This document shows, in pieces, positions 49,437 to 59,021 of a stretch of 64,000 bases of DNA (position 1 is the first letter of the stretch; every line of letters starts with the position of its first letter). The DNA lies in NCBI GenBank assembly GCA_034663635.1, contig JAXDJH010000008.1:62001-126000 (forward strand). Reading direction: 5' to 3'. Source of the DNA: JAXDJH01 sp034663635. Lineage in GTDB: Bacteria > Actinomycetota > CADDZG01 > WHSQ01. Both the position numbers and the translations under genes were made by a program. The notes beneath the pieces were generated by a model. The model was not told the DNA's origin and made no database searches. It saw only the letters and a list, made by a program, of their open reading frames with translations.

Positions 49437-50612
49437 TTATCCAGCGACCAGGAGGCCGGCGAACGACTCCCCCGGCACCGACGTGGCGACCCCTAGAAGT
49501 TCGGCGACGGTCTTGCCGCAATCAGAGAACGATCCCCGCGTTCCCAGATCGACCCCACCGAGAGACGGGCTCCAGACCAAGAGCGGCACGCGTTCGCGCG
49601 AGTGATCGGTTGAAGGTGTCGTCGGATCGTTGCCGTGGTCCGCGGTGATGATCAGCACATCGTCGGCCCCCAACGAAGCCTGGATCGAAGGCAGGGCCGC
49701 ATCGAACTCGATCAAGGCCCCGGCATAGCCATCCGGATCGTTGCGGTGTCCATAGGCCTGATCGAAGTCCACGAGGTTCGCGAACACCAGTCCCCTTCCG
49801 ATCGCCTGGATCTCTTCCTTGCACGCCTCGATCCCATCCGCGTTCGAGCGCGTCGGGTGAGAAGCCGTTACGCCTTGTCCGGCGAAGATGTCCTTGATCT
49901 TCCCCACCCCGCGCACTTCGAGCCCGGCTTCCGATATCTCATCTAGAACCGTCTTCTGCGGTGGAACAACAGAGAAGTCATGACGGTCGGGCGTGCGCTG
50001 GAAGTTCCCTTCCTCGCCCTCGAACGGTCTCGCGATGACGCGGCCGACCTCGTGCTCACCGCGCATGATCTCTCGCGCTATCTCGCACATCCGGTAGAGC
50101 TCGGCGAGCGGGATGACGTCGACGTGCGCTGCTATCTGGAACACGCTGTCGCCGGACGTGTACACGATGGGCTTGCCGGTTCGAACGTGCTCGGCCCCCA
50201 ACCGCTCGATGATCTCGGTGCCCGAAGCGGCCACGTTCCCCAGAACCTCCCGGCCAACCGCCTTCTCGAACGCTTCGATCACCTCGGGCGGAAATCCGTC
50301 TGGATAGGTGGGGAATGGCTTGGTCAGGACCACTCCGGAGAGCTCCCAATGACCAGTCGTCGTGTCCTTACCGGCGGAAGTCTCGGTGAGTCGGCCGAAG
50401 CCTCCCTCGGGGCTTGCGATGGCCGTCACTCCCTCGATGGACGCGACGTGGCCGAGGCCTAGTTTCTCGAGGTTTGGCAACGACAATCCCCCGACCGCCT
50501 CGGCTACGTGAGGAAGTGTCGCCGAGCCTTCATCCCCGAACTCCCTCGCATCAGGGGCATCCCCGATCCCGACGGAGTCGAGCACTATCAACAGCACAGC
50601 CCGAGCGTTCAT
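49437..50612 (-). CDS. deoB: Phosphopentomutase
   Basis: The alkaline-phosphatase-superfamily enzyme interconverts ribose and deoxyribose 1- and 5-phosphates in nucleoside salvage. Metal motifs are LIVLDSVGIGDAPDA at the start and IITADHGNDPTTPSTDHSRE near the C-terminus. At 391 residues the length is normal. ATG 50612 overlaps the stop of the zinc-finger gene; earlier in-frame starts lack family sequence. Confidence 0.96.
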   Translation of the reverse strand: MNARAVLLIVLDSVGIGDAPDAREFGDEGSATLPHVAEAVGGLSLPNLEKLGLGHVASIEGVTAIASPEGGFGRLTETSAGKDTTTGHWELSGVVLTKPFPTYPDGFPPEVIEAFEKAVGREVLGNVAASGTEIIERLGAEHVRTGKPIVYTSGDSVFQIAAHVDVIPLAELYRMCEIAREIMRGEHEVGRVIARPFEGEEGNFQRTPDRHDFSVVPPQKTVLDEISEAGLEVRGVGKIKDIFAGQGVTASHPTRSNADGIEACKEEIQAIGRGLVFANLVDFDQAYGHRNDPDGYAGALIEFDAALPSIQASLGADDVLIITADHGNDPTTPSTDHSRERVPLLVWSPSLGGVDLGTRGSFSDCGKTVAELLGVATSVPGESFAGLLVAG

Positions 50613-50956
50613 TCGGCTAGTTGCTTGCACTCCATGCATAGGCGGGTCGCCGGGATCGCCTGGAGGCGCTCGAGAGGAATGTCCTTGCCGCAGTTCTCGC
50701 ACTTCCCGTACGTGCCGGCCTCGAGTTTGCCCAGCGCGTCGATCGCGTCGCGTTGCCGAGCCAGTAGTTGTTGGACCATCGAGATGAGCTGGCTGCGTTC
50801 GGCCGTGACCTGAGCCGAATCGGCGAACCCCTCGGTCGTGTCGACCTCGAGCCCGTCACCGCCGGCCTCGACTCCGTGCTCGGCCAGCTGACGACCGAGC
50901 GTTTCTTTCTCGGCCTCCAGATGTGCTCGTGCGTGGTCCAGTACCTGCTGATCCAT
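50609..50956 (-). CDS. TraR/DksA-type zinc-finger protein
   Basis: The 115-residue protein has a helical first half and a C4 zinc finger, CENCGKDIPLERLQAIPATRLCMEC. This resembles DksA/TraR and the actinobacterial RbpA-unrelated DksA-like family that binds in the RNA polymerase secondary channel. The coiled-coil tip acid residues that give ppGpp response in DksA cannot be judged here. It sits between xerD and deoB. Confidence 0.9.
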   Translation of the reverse strand: MDQQVLDHARAHLEAEKETLGRQLAEHGVEAGGDGLEVDTTEGFADSAQVTAERSQLISMVQQLLARQRDAIDALGKLEAGTYGKCENCGKDIPLERLQAIPATRLCMECKQLAE

Positions 50957-50976
50957 CGGTCCCCCTCGTCGGTCGG

Positions 50977-51927
50977 TCAGCGCCGGGCGCGTGGGTGGGA
51001 GGAGTAATAGACCTCCCGCAACTTGCTGTCGCTCACCAGCGTGTACACCTGCGTGGTCGCCAGGCTTGCATGTCCGAGAAGCTCCTGAACGACCCTGATG
51101 TCCGCCCCTGCATCCAGCATGTGCGTGGCGAACGAATGCCTAAGGGTATGCGGTGTTACGCGTGCGCCGAGCCCGGCCCCCGCGGCGTGGGCCTTCAGGA
51201 TCTTCCAGCAGCCCTGGCGACTCAAACGACCGCCCCGTGCGTTCAGGAACAACGCGCCCCTCGAACTGCTTTGCTTGGCTCGCTTCGCCAGCTCTGGTCT
51301 GACCGCGGAGAGGTAATCGCCGGTCGCCTTTCGAGCTATCCGCCCAAGCGGAACGAGCCGGCTCTTGCTTCCCTTGCCGGACCGCACGAGGACATGGCCG
51401 GCTTCCAGATCGACATCATCGACATCGAGCCCCACCAGCTCCGAGATGCGCAGTCCCGCGCCGTAAAGAGTCTCGAGGATCGCTCGATCCCGGCGGCCCA
51501 AAGGGTCGGACCCGGGATGGGCCAGCAGGGCCTCCACATCCTCGACCGAGATCGCCTTCGGCAGGGCGCGCGCCTTCTTCGGGGAGCCGATCTTTGCAGT
51601 GGGATCGACCTTCAGTTTCCCTTCGCGCACCAGGAACTTGTAGAAGGCCCGAACGGACACGAGCATGCGTGCCACGGAGTTTGAGCTGTAAGCAGGTTTC
51701 CTCAATGTGCCATCGCGCAAGGCCGCGAGGTAATCGGTTAGGTCGTCCTCGGTTATGCGCAACGGGTCGATGCCGCGGCCGGCGCAGAACCTCCGCCATA
51801 CAGCGAGGTCCCTGCGGTAGGCGGCAACGCTGTTCGCGGAAAGCCCGCGCTCGAACTCCACGTACGCGAGAAACTCGTCGAACCAGCGAGCCCCGCGGCC
51901 CCCGGCCGGCGCGGCTGCGGGACTCAA
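50977..51927 (-). CDS. xerD: Tyrosine recombinase XerD
   Basis: The 316-residue site-specific recombinase has a SAM-like N-terminal core-binding domain and the catalytic residues: arginine in GAGLRISELVGLD, lysine in GKGSKSRLVPLG, HTLRHSFATHMLDAG, GHASLATTQVYT with the nucleophilic tyrosine. It resolves chromosome dimers at dif. Location between pyrG and parA/scpA is typical of Actinomycetota. The XerD rather than XerC assignment rests on this context. Confidence 0.93.
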   Translation of the reverse strand: MSPAAAPAGGRGARWFDEFLAYVEFERGLSANSVAAYRRDLAVWRRFCAGRGIDPLRITEDDLTDYLAALRDGTLRKPAYSSNSVARMLVSVRAFYKFLVREGKLKVDPTAKIGSPKKARALPKAISVEDVEALLAHPGSDPLGRRDRAILETLYGAGLRISELVGLDVDDVDLEAGHVLVRSGKGSKSRLVPLGRIARKATGDYLSAVRPELAKRAKQSSSRGALFLNARGGRLSRQGCWKILKAHAAGAGLGARVTPHTLRHSFATHMLDAGADIRVVQELLGHASLATTQVYTLVSDSKLREVYYSSHPRARR

Positions 51928-53036
51928 ATCAGTTTGTCGAGAGGCGTGTAATCGAGTCCGTGAGCCTCCGCGACGGGCTCGTAGGTGACATGTCCTTTGA
52001 GCGTGTTAACGCCAAGAGCGAGCGGCGCGTCCCGACGGACCGCCTCCTCCAACCCGAGATCTGCGAGTTCCACCACGTAGGGCAGCGTCGCGTTCGTCAA
52101 TGCGTAAGTGGATGTGTGTGGAACCGCGCCGGGCATGTTGCCGACGCAGTAATGGACCACATCGTGAACGATGTAGGTCGGATCGGAGTGTGTGGTCATC
52201 TTCGAAGTAGCGAAACACCCACCTTGGTCGATCGAGATATCCACGATGACCGAACCGGGCTTCATGTCCGCGACCGTCTCTTCGCTCACGAGCTTCGGTG
52301 CGAGAGCGCCCGGAACGAGCACAGCTCCTATGACGAGATCCGCCTGGGTCACGAGTTCTTCGACGACCAGCCGGTTCGACATCAACGTCAGGATCTTGCC
52401 CTGGTGGATCCGGTCGACGTCGCGCAACTTGTTGATGTTCTTGTCGAGGATCACGACCTCGGCCTCCATGCCTTGGGCGATCCAGGCCGCGTTCATCCCC
52501 GACATGCCCGCGCCGATCACCACGACTTTCGCGGGCCGGACTCCGGAGACCCCCCCGAGCAGAACGCCACGCCCCCCGTGCTCTCGTTCGAGCGTCTTCG
52601 CTCCGACCTGCGGAGCCATGCGCCCGGCAACCTCGCTCATCGGGGCGAGCAGGGGCAATGAGCGGTCGGGCAGCTCGACGGTTTCGTAGGCGACTCCCGC
52701 CGTCTTGGATTCGATGAGCGCATTGGTGACGGCCTCGCTCGCGGCCAGGTGGAGGTAAGTGAAAAGGATCAGGCCGTCGCGCAGCCTGTGAAACTCCTCC
52801 GGCACCGGCTCCTTGACCTTGAGAACCATCTCGGAATCGGCGAAAACAGTGTCCGCGTCGGGCACGATCTTTGCTCCGGCCCTCTCGAATTCCTCGTTAG
52901 AGATGCTCGAGCCGATCCCGGCGTCCTTCTCGATCATCACGGAGTGGCCGTTGGTGATCAGCTCGTGAACGCCCGCGGGCGTGATGGCGACCCGGTACTC
53001 GTTGTCCTTGAGCTCGCGCGGAACACCGACCCTCAT
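51924..53036 (-). CDS. ald: Alanine dehydrogenase
   Basis: The 370-residue enzyme interconverts L-alanine and pyruvate with NAD. MRVGVPRELKDNEYRVAI at the start, the NAD-binding VVIGAGMSGMNAAWIAQGM and SVIVDISIDQGGCFATS are diagnostic. It overlaps xerD by four bases. In the Mycobacterium order this position between pyrG and xerD holds a Nudix gene instead. Confidence 0.97.
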   Translation of the reverse strand: MRVGVPRELKDNEYRVAITPAGVHELITNGHSVMIEKDAGIGSSISNEEFERAGAKIVPDADTVFADSEMVLKVKEPVPEEFHRLRDGLILFTYLHLAASEAVTNALIESKTAGVAYETVELPDRSLPLLAPMSEVAGRMAPQVGAKTLEREHGGRGVLLGGVSGVRPAKVVVIGAGMSGMNAAWIAQGMEAEVVILDKNINKLRDVDRIHQGKILTLMSNRLVVEELVTQADLVIGAVLVPGALAPKLVSEETVADMKPGSVIVDISIDQGGCFATSKMTTHSDPTYIVHDVVHYCVGNMPGAVPHTSTYALTNATLPYVVELADLGLEEAVRRDAPLALGVNTLKGHVTYEPVAEAHGLDYTPLDKLI

Positions 53037-53066
53037 AGGGCGGACTCTACCTACTGGAGCACAGCG

Positions 53067-54710
53067 TCAGGAGGAAACCTCCGACGGGTTCTCCATCCGG
53101 ATCTCCGGCTCGGCCCCTAGGTCGATCGCCGCTCCCACGAACGCCGCGAACAGTGGATGCGGGCGGTCGGGGCGGCTCTTGAACTCGGGATGGGCTTGGG
53201 TCGCTACGAACCACGGGTGGTCTGCGAGTTCGATCATCTCGACGAGAGTGCCGTCGGGCGATTCCCCGGAGCAGACGAGACCTGCATCGGTGAGCTTGCG
53301 ACGGAGCCTGGGGTTCACCTCGTAACGATGACGGTGACGCTCGTAAACGAGCTCTGTGTCGTAGGCCTTCGCCGCCTTCGAGCCTGACTTCAACTTGCAC
53401 GGATAGGCCCCGAGCCGCATCGTCCCGCCCAAGCGGTCGAGGTCCTGGCCGGCGAGGATGTCCACGACGGGATAAGGCGTGGTCGCATCGAACTCGGATG
53501 AGTTGGCGCCTTCGAGTCCCGCCACGTGGCGAGCGAATTCGATCACCGCGCACTGAAGGCCGAGGCAAAGGCCGAGGAACGGGATGCCGTTCTCTCTGGC
53601 ATAGCGGATCGCCTTGATCTTGCCCTCGATGCCCCGGACCCCGAAGCCGCCCGGCACCAGGATCCCCTGGACGTCGCCGAGCACTTCGTCGAGGTTGCCC
53701 GTCTCCAGGTCGTCGGAAGCAACCCAGCGCACATCCATATGGGTCCCGTGCGAGTAGGCGGCGTGTTTGAGGCTCTCGACGACAGACAGGTACGCGTCCG
53801 GGAGGGTCACGTATTTCCCGATAAGGGCGATGCGAACGGTGCCCGACGAGGACTCGATCCTGCGCACGAGCTCGCGCCATTGCCCCAGCTCGGGTTCGAC
53901 CTTGTCCTCGAGTCGAAGGTGCTCCATCGCGATCCTGTCGAGGCCTTCATCGCTCAACACGAGTGGGATCTCGTAGATATTCGGGGAGTCCACCGCCGAG
54001 ATGATCGCGTCGGTGTGCACATCACACAGAAGCGAGATCTTCCGCTTGAGTCCGGCTCCAAGTGGACGGTCGGATCGGCAGACGATCGCGTCGGGATGGA
54101 TGCCGATGCTGCGCAGCTCGCGGACGGAGTGTTGTGTGGGCTTCGTCTTCAACTCTTCCGCAGGCCCCATGTAGGGAACGAGCGTCACGTGGATATAGAA
54201 CGTGTCATCCCGACCCAACTCTTGCTTGAGCTGGCGGATGGCTTCGAGGAACGGAAGCGACTCGATGTCACCGACGGTTCCGCCGATCTCGGTGATCAAG
54301 ATATCTGCCCCCGAGTCATCCGCCAGCGACAGGATCCGTTCCTTGATCGCGTTCGTGATGTGCGGGATCACCTGGACGGTGTCGCCCAAGAACTCGCCCC
54401 GGCGTTCCTTGGCGATGACGTTGGAATAGATCGCACCGGTGGTGACGTTAGAGGCGCGGAAGAGGTTCTCGTCGATGAAGCGCTCGTAGTGGCCGAGATC
54501 GAGATCCGTCTCGCCGCCATCCTCGGTAACGAAGACCTCACCGTGCTGGAACGGGTTCATCGTTCCTGGGTCTACGTTGATGTACGGGTCGAGCTTCTGC
54601 ATCATGACTCGCAAGCCACGAGCTTTGAGGAGCCGACCGAGAGATGCTGCCGTGAGCCCCTTGCCGAGGCTCGAAACCACGCCACCCGTCACGAATACGT
54701 GCTTCGCCAC
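53067..54710 (-). CDS. pyrG: CTP synthase
   Basis: The 547-residue enzyme makes CTP from UTP and glutamine. The N-terminal synthetase has FVTGGVVSSLGKGLTAASLG, and the class I glutamine amidotransferase domain has the cysteine nucleophile in GLCLGLQ and the HPEF motif near the end. Length matches bacterial PyrG. Upstream 54711-54860 holds a hairpin. Confidence 0.97.
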   Translation of the reverse strand: MAKHVFVTGGVVSSLGKGLTAASLGRLLKARGLRVMMQKLDPYINVDPGTMNPFQHGEVFVTEDGGETDLDLGHYERFIDENLFRASNVTTGAIYSNVIAKERRGEFLGDTVQVIPHITNAIKERILSLADDSGADILITEIGGTVGDIESLPFLEAIRQLKQELGRDDTFYIHVTLVPYMGPAEELKTKPTQHSVRELRSIGIHPDAIVCRSDRPLGAGLKRKISLLCDVHTDAIISAVDSPNIYEIPLVLSDEGLDRIAMEHLRLEDKVEPELGQWRELVRRIESSSGTVRIALIGKYVTLPDAYLSVVESLKHAAYSHGTHMDVRWVASDDLETGNLDEVLGDVQGILVPGGFGVRGIEGKIKAIRYARENGIPFLGLCLGLQCAVIEFARHVAGLEGANSSEFDATTPYPVVDILAGQDLDRLGGTMRLGAYPCKLKSGSKAAKAYDTELVYERHRHRYEVNPRLRRKLTDAGLVCSGESPDGTLVEMIELADHPWFVATQAHPEFKSRPDRPHPLFAAFVGAAIDLGAEPEIRMENPSEVSS

Positions 54711-54790
54711 CCATCCTCCTGTGGTGAGTCGGTCGCCTAGGTGACTGCCCCCCAGAACCGCAGGGCCCCTGAAAACCGGGAACGGCGAAG

Positions 54791-54808
54791 CCCCGAAAGA
54801 ACTCGGGG
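54791..54808 (-). terminator. Hairpin between the MraY-like gene and pyrG
   Basis: CCCCGA and TCGGGG flank a six-base loop. On the minus strand it follows the MraY-like stop and precedes pyrG, where a weak terminator or leader hairpin could act. No T-run follows. Confidence 0.35.
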
Positions 54809-54860
54809 GAAGTCATCCCACGTTAGCACGCGCGCCCCACGCTCCCGGTTTATTTCCCGT

Positions 54861-55703
54861 TCACTTTCGGCCTAGTTGATCCAACGAGTGCAGCCACCCG
54901 GTGCGTTCGATGACCTTCGAGAACGACACGAATTCGGACAACACGTTCAATGCGAGCAGGACGAGAGCGGTCGCAACCAGCGCGACGCCGGACATAGACA
55001 GAGCAAGCCCGAGGCCGAGCGCTGCTCCCACGGGATTCGCCCCAGCATCTCCGAGCATCGCTCGCTCTCTCAGATCCAGGGGCATCACCCCGATGAGCGC
55101 GCCGGCCGACCCGGCGGCGGCTATCGCCCAGGAGGCAGGCGCCAGTGCGATGAGTGGAGCGAACGCCGCAATAGCGACCTTCCCGGCTCGGCCGGGAGCT
55201 CTGTCGAAGAGATTCACGAGGTTGGCAGCAAGCGCAACGATCAGAGCCGTTGCGATCGCATCCAGAAGGTCGTCCCGAAGCATCAAGCCCACGATGCCGC
55301 CGGCGATCGTCCCGGCCCCCAGCTTCACGAGGCCGCCGGTCAGCCTGGCCGAACGCGCCGCTCCGAGGTGACCGGCGAACCCGCGTGGCCGTTCGTCGCC
55401 TCGCCGGTCGTCCCACGATCCGGCGATCCCCATGATCGCGATGACGATCGCCGTCGCGAACCCAACGCGGCCGAGACGCGCGGGATCCCAGCCGAGCGCA
55501 CCGGCGAGCGCTAACGAACAAAGGCCCGTCAGGCTCCCGATAACCAGCGGGCCCCCGAGGATCGCAGGTACCTCAGCCCCTCGATAGTTCACGCGCATCA
55601 ACGCTTTCGGGGGGGCCGCGAGCCTGAGCCGAGCGAGGCCCGCCGCAACCGCGTAGCCGACGAGGCCGGCGCTGAGAGCCGTCATCGCCTGATCCGATGT
55701 CAC
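54861..55703 (-). CDS. MraY/WecA-like glycosyltransferase family 4 membrane protein
   Basis: The 280-residue protein has eight or more hydrophobic helices. Partial signatures of prenyl-phosphate phospho-sugar transferases are visible: GSWDDRRGDE, NLVNLFDRAPGR (usual NLxDGLDG-like loop) and LGDAGANPVGAALGLG. It is shorter than MraY (about 360) and the acidic DDxxD-type motif is only partial, so activity is uncertain. It lies in a conserved envelope block with the large membrane protein, a GT4 enzyme and murJ. Confidence 0.75.
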   Translation of the reverse strand: MTSDQAMTALSAGLVGYAVAAGLARLRLAAPPKALMRVNYRGAEVPAILGGPLVIGSLTGLCSLALAGALGWDPARLGRVGFATAIVIAIMGIAGSWDDRRGDERPRGFAGHLGAARSARLTGGLVKLGAGTIAGGIVGLMLRDDLLDAIATALIVALAANLVNLFDRAPGRAGKVAIAAFAPLIALAPASWAIAAAGSAGALIGVMPLDLRERAMLGDAGANPVGAALGLGLALSMSGVALVATALVLLALNVLSEFVSFSKVIERTGWLHSLDQLGRK

Positions 55704-57934
55704 GTCTCGGCGTCCTCATGCGCGACCGATGCCGAGAGCTGTGCAAGGAGGGCTACCGGCACCATGTAGCTGATCATCATGGCCGGGATCACGATCCCGG
55801 AATCGTTCACCGCGAAACCGAGAACCGCGAGCACCGCCCCGCCTATCAGACCGGCTGCGATAGGCGGATGCTCGCGGCTGAGTCGCTCCCATCGTCCTCG
55901 TGGAAGGAGAAGCAGCCACGCCATAAGCGCCAGCGCGGGAGGCACGACGAACGTCCAGATCGTGGAGCGTGCCACCCGCAGGTTGGTTCGCACCTTGCGC
56001 GTGATCGTGTCTGCGAAGACCTGGAACCCTTGATCTCGAACATCTTGGAAAAGCCTCGCGAGATGGGTCTGCTGGTCTTCCGGGCGCGAGAGGTCGAAAG
56101 CCAGCAGCGCCCCGAGCACGATCAGCGCGGAGAGGCCGGCTAGCGCGACGAGCCTCAGGTTCGGCCTTCTGCCCGAAAGCAGAAGCCACGAGATGCCGAG
56201 CCCGGGTACGAGCGCGATGGCACCTCCGACGTCACTTCCGAACGGTGGCGCCCCATCGACCACCACCGTCACCGCGAATAAGAGAGCGACGAGGCCGAGC
56301 ACTCTCCGCGATCGTCCGAAACGATGGACCATCAAGGCCCCAGTGAGGACGCTCGCTGCCGCAAGGATCGCGAAGGCCAGGTTCCCGATCCCGGCGAAAC
56401 GTCCGGCCACTATCGGCGAATAGCTGAAGACGGTGTTGAGCTGTAGAGGGGCTCCGACGACGAGGTCGACCAACAACACACCGAGCGTCGAGGCCGCTAT
56501 CGCAAACAATCTCTCGAGAGGATCTCTAAAGATCGCGACCGCCGTTCCGACCAACGCGGCATCCACACCGATCAGAAGGATCGAATAGAGCGCCGCTCCC
56601 AAGCGGTCGCCGGGGACGAATCCCGCGACGAATGTCGCGAGCGGGAACGCGGCCAGCGCCAGACCACATATCTCCAACCACCGGCGGGCCGGCCGGCCGA
56701 CGGGGGTCCGCCTCTCGCGCCGGGCGAGCACCCACACGGTGAGCGCGTACAGCAGGACCTGCACTAGTACGAAGACCGTCGACACGGGCGTCCTAACACG
56801 GTCGATAAAGACCGACTCATCGTCGAGAGCGACGGCTGCAGCGATCCTGTCGTCCGTCGTGGTTGTTGCTGTGAACAATGAACGACCAAGCATGCGAGAT
56901 GGTCGCTCGACGTCGTAGAAGCCGAGGACGGTGGGAGCGATGTCCGGAAGAGTCACGAGCCCGGTTCGGCGCGTCGATGCGGATTCGAGCACCCCTCCCT
57001 CTTCGAATGTCGGCCCGGTTGCTATCGCGATCCCGAAGTGAACGTCTTCATCGACCGCGGGCGAGGTGGGCGAAACGACAAGAAGGAGGTCGGCCGGGGT
57101 CAATCTCTCGCGAACGAATCCGAGTAGGTCATCCGCTGCGAGGACGGCCTCGCGCCAGGCCCCCGCATCGCGCTGTCCGGCGATGGCGGCGGCTCTATCG
57201 GCTCTGATCAGATCGCCGGGATCGATGACGATGACTCCGCAGTTGAGAGATGCATCGAACATCGCCTCGAAGACCTCGTGTTGGAGGATCTGAGGGTTGC
57301 TCCTAACGCCGAACGGTGCGTTGGGATCCGGTTCGAGTAGATGCGAGCCGACCCTCTGAGTCCCATAGAACCAACCCTCCTCATTCATCGAAGCGAGGAG
57401 CGCATAGCGACCGAATCCTTCGGGCGTCGCGGGAGGAAGACCCGGGTCGGAGTTCCCGACCGCCACGACCCCCGGACCGAGGATCGGTGTGTTCTTCGCT
57501 GGGTCGTTGAAGCCCTCGAACAACGCAGTGGCGAGCGCTCCCGGTCGCACCGTGCTGTAGCCCTGCGCGACGAGGAGCTCCCGGATGCGGTCGACATCGG
57601 GGATCGCAACGTTCTCTTCCCGGCCGTCGACCACTTGGACTTCCGGTTGCGCCGCGGATTGTGGGACGTCGACTCGCGCTCCAGCGCCGATTGTCGCGTA
57701 GCCCGACGCGTAGGTGGTGCGCGAGCTGTTGGTGCGAACCGCCAGCGACCCGATGGAACCCTCAGCCGCGGTCTTCAGAAGGTTCGGAGGACGAAGCTCG
57801 GCCACGTCGGTCCACGTGATTCCCGGCGTCGTGAAGATCACGGCGCGGCCGCAACTCTGTGCTTGCGCGCTCACCGAAGGGATGCAGGTCAGCCCTGCTG
57901 CGATCACTACCAACAGCGCCGCTCTAAACCGCAC
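55700..57934 (-). CDS. Large membrane protein with exported alkaline-phosphatase-like domain
   Basis: The 744-residue protein has a signal peptide (residues 1-25), an extracytoplasmic region to about residue 390 and roughly eight to ten membrane helices to the end. The outer part resembles the alkaline-phosphatase superfamily loosely (AVIFTTPGITWTDV, TTYASGYATIGAGAR, LPDIAPTVLGFY), but metal ligands are incomplete, so it may be a non-catalytic binding domain. Its neighbours suggest lipid-linked envelope synthesis. The exact role is unknown. Confidence 0.7.
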   Translation of the reverse strand: MRFRAALLVVIAAGLTCIPSVSAQAQSCGRAVIFTTPGITWTDVAELRPPNLLKTAAEGSIGSLAVRTNSSRTTYASGYATIGAGARVDVPQSAAQPEVQVVDGREENVAIPDVDRIRELLVAQGYSTVRPGALATALFEGFNDPAKNTPILGPGVVAVGNSDPGLPPATPEGFGRYALLASMNEEGWFYGTQRVGSHLLEPDPNAPFGVRSNPQILQHEVFEAMFDASLNCGVIVIDPGDLIRADRAAAIAGQRDAGAWREAVLAADDLLGFVRERLTPADLLLVVSPTSPAVDEDVHFGIAIATGPTFEEGGVLESASTRRTGLVTLPDIAPTVLGFYDVERPSRMLGRSLFTATTTTDDRIAAAVALDDESVFIDRVRTPVSTVFVLVQVLLYALTVWVLARRERRTPVGRPARRWLEICGLALAAFPLATFVAGFVPGDRLGAALYSILLIGVDAALVGTAVAIFRDPLERLFAIAASTLGVLLVDLVVGAPLQLNTVFSYSPIVAGRFAGIGNLAFAILAAASVLTGALMVHRFGRSRRVLGLVALLFAVTVVVDGAPPFGSDVGGAIALVPGLGISWLLLSGRRPNLRLVALAGLSALIVLGALLAFDLSRPEDQQTHLARLFQDVRDQGFQVFADTITRKVRTNLRVARSTIWTFVVPPALALMAWLLLLPRGRWERLSREHPPIAAGLIGGAVLAVLGFAVNDSGIVIPAMMISYMVPVALLAQLSASVAHEDAET

Positions 57935-59021
57935 CCGGGCCCCCTCGATAGAGATCGTTCAACCGGGCCAGCATCCGTTCCGTAGAGAACGTCGTATGCA
58001 GGCGTTCCCGAGCCGAGCGAGCGAGTTGCTCCCGAAGCGCGTGGTCACCGGCCACCTTTCGCAAGGCTGCGGCGAGGCCGTCTGCATCGCCGGGAGACAC
58101 GAGAAGTCCGGAGACCCCATCTTCGATGAGCTCCGGCATCCCTCCAACTCGCGTCGCAACGACCGGGGTTCCCAGAAGGATCGCCTCCTGTGCGGCCAGA
58201 GGAACGCCCTCCCACACCGACGAGAGGCAGAAGATGTCCGCCGCGGCGACGTAATCGGCGACGTCGGGTCGGAAGCCGAGGAAGTGGACCCTGTCGGAGA
58301 CCCCGAGCTTGCCGGCTTGTGCCCGCAATTCTTGCTCCAGCGGGCCTTCACCCAAGAGAGCAAGAACCATCTCGGGGGCTCGCGCGATCGCATCGAGCAT
58401 CACGTGGAGGGCCTTCTGAGGCGCGAGCCGCGACACCGAGACGATCAGCGACCGGCTTTCACCAACCTGTAACTCGGCCCGTATCTGATCGGTGCCACGC
58501 GTTACCGCCGGCGCCTCTCCTACTCCCAGGTACAGAACTTCGACCTTCCGCTCGAGAGCGAGCTTACCGTGACCCAGCCGCCGCGCGATCTCCGCGCTAA
58601 CGGCTAGAGCGCGATCGGAGAGACGAACGACAAGCGGTTCGGCCCTCGAATAGATGATCGCCTTAGGACCGGCGATGGCGGGATGGATCAAGTTGTGAAC
58701 CGTCACGAGACGACGAGCCCGTCCCCTATGAGCGAGGCCGGAGTCGATCCCAGCGCGCAGGCCGTGCGCGTGAACGACGTCGTACGAGCCGGCCTCTTGC
58801 ATCTCGCGCAGACGCCTTATCGCGGCGATGTGTCCGCCCGTTGGGCCGTCCGGGATCTCCAGATCCATCGTCTTGCCGGGCATGGCGATCGGGAGTCCGG
58901 GAGGGCACGCGATATCGATGGCGAGGCCATTTTGACCGTCGAGGGCTTCGGTGATCTGAGCAACGTGACGAGCGATCCCTCCAGCGGATCGGCCCAACAC
59001 CTGAAGTACCCGCGTGCTCAC
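57924..59021 (-). CDS. Glycosyltransferase family 4
   Basis: The 365-residue retaining GT-B glycosyltransferase has LGRSAGGIARHVAQI near the start (donor-independent loop), a central VVHAHGLRAG, SVSRLAPQKALHVMLDAI and the acidic ExxE-like EAILLGTPVVATRVGGMPE region. It probably adds a sugar to an envelope lipid. It overlaps murJ by four bases and the large membrane protein by eleven bases. Donor and acceptor are unknown. Confidence 0.9.
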   Translation of the reverse strand: MSTRVLQVLGRSAGGIARHVAQITEALDGQNGLAIDIACPPGLPIAMPGKTMDLEIPDGPTGGHIAAIRRLREMQEAGSYDVVHAHGLRAGIDSGLAHRGRARRLVTVHNLIHPAIAGPKAIIYSRAEPLVVRLSDRALAVSAEIARRLGHGKLALERKVEVLYLGVGEAPAVTRGTDQIRAELQVGESRSLIVSVSRLAPQKALHVMLDAIARAPEMVLALLGEGPLEQELRAQAGKLGVSDRVHFLGFRPDVADYVAAADIFCLSSVWEGVPLAAQEAILLGTPVVATRVGGMPELIEDGVSGLLVSPGDADGLAAALRKVAGDHALREQLARSARERLHTTFSTERMLARLNDLYRGGPGAV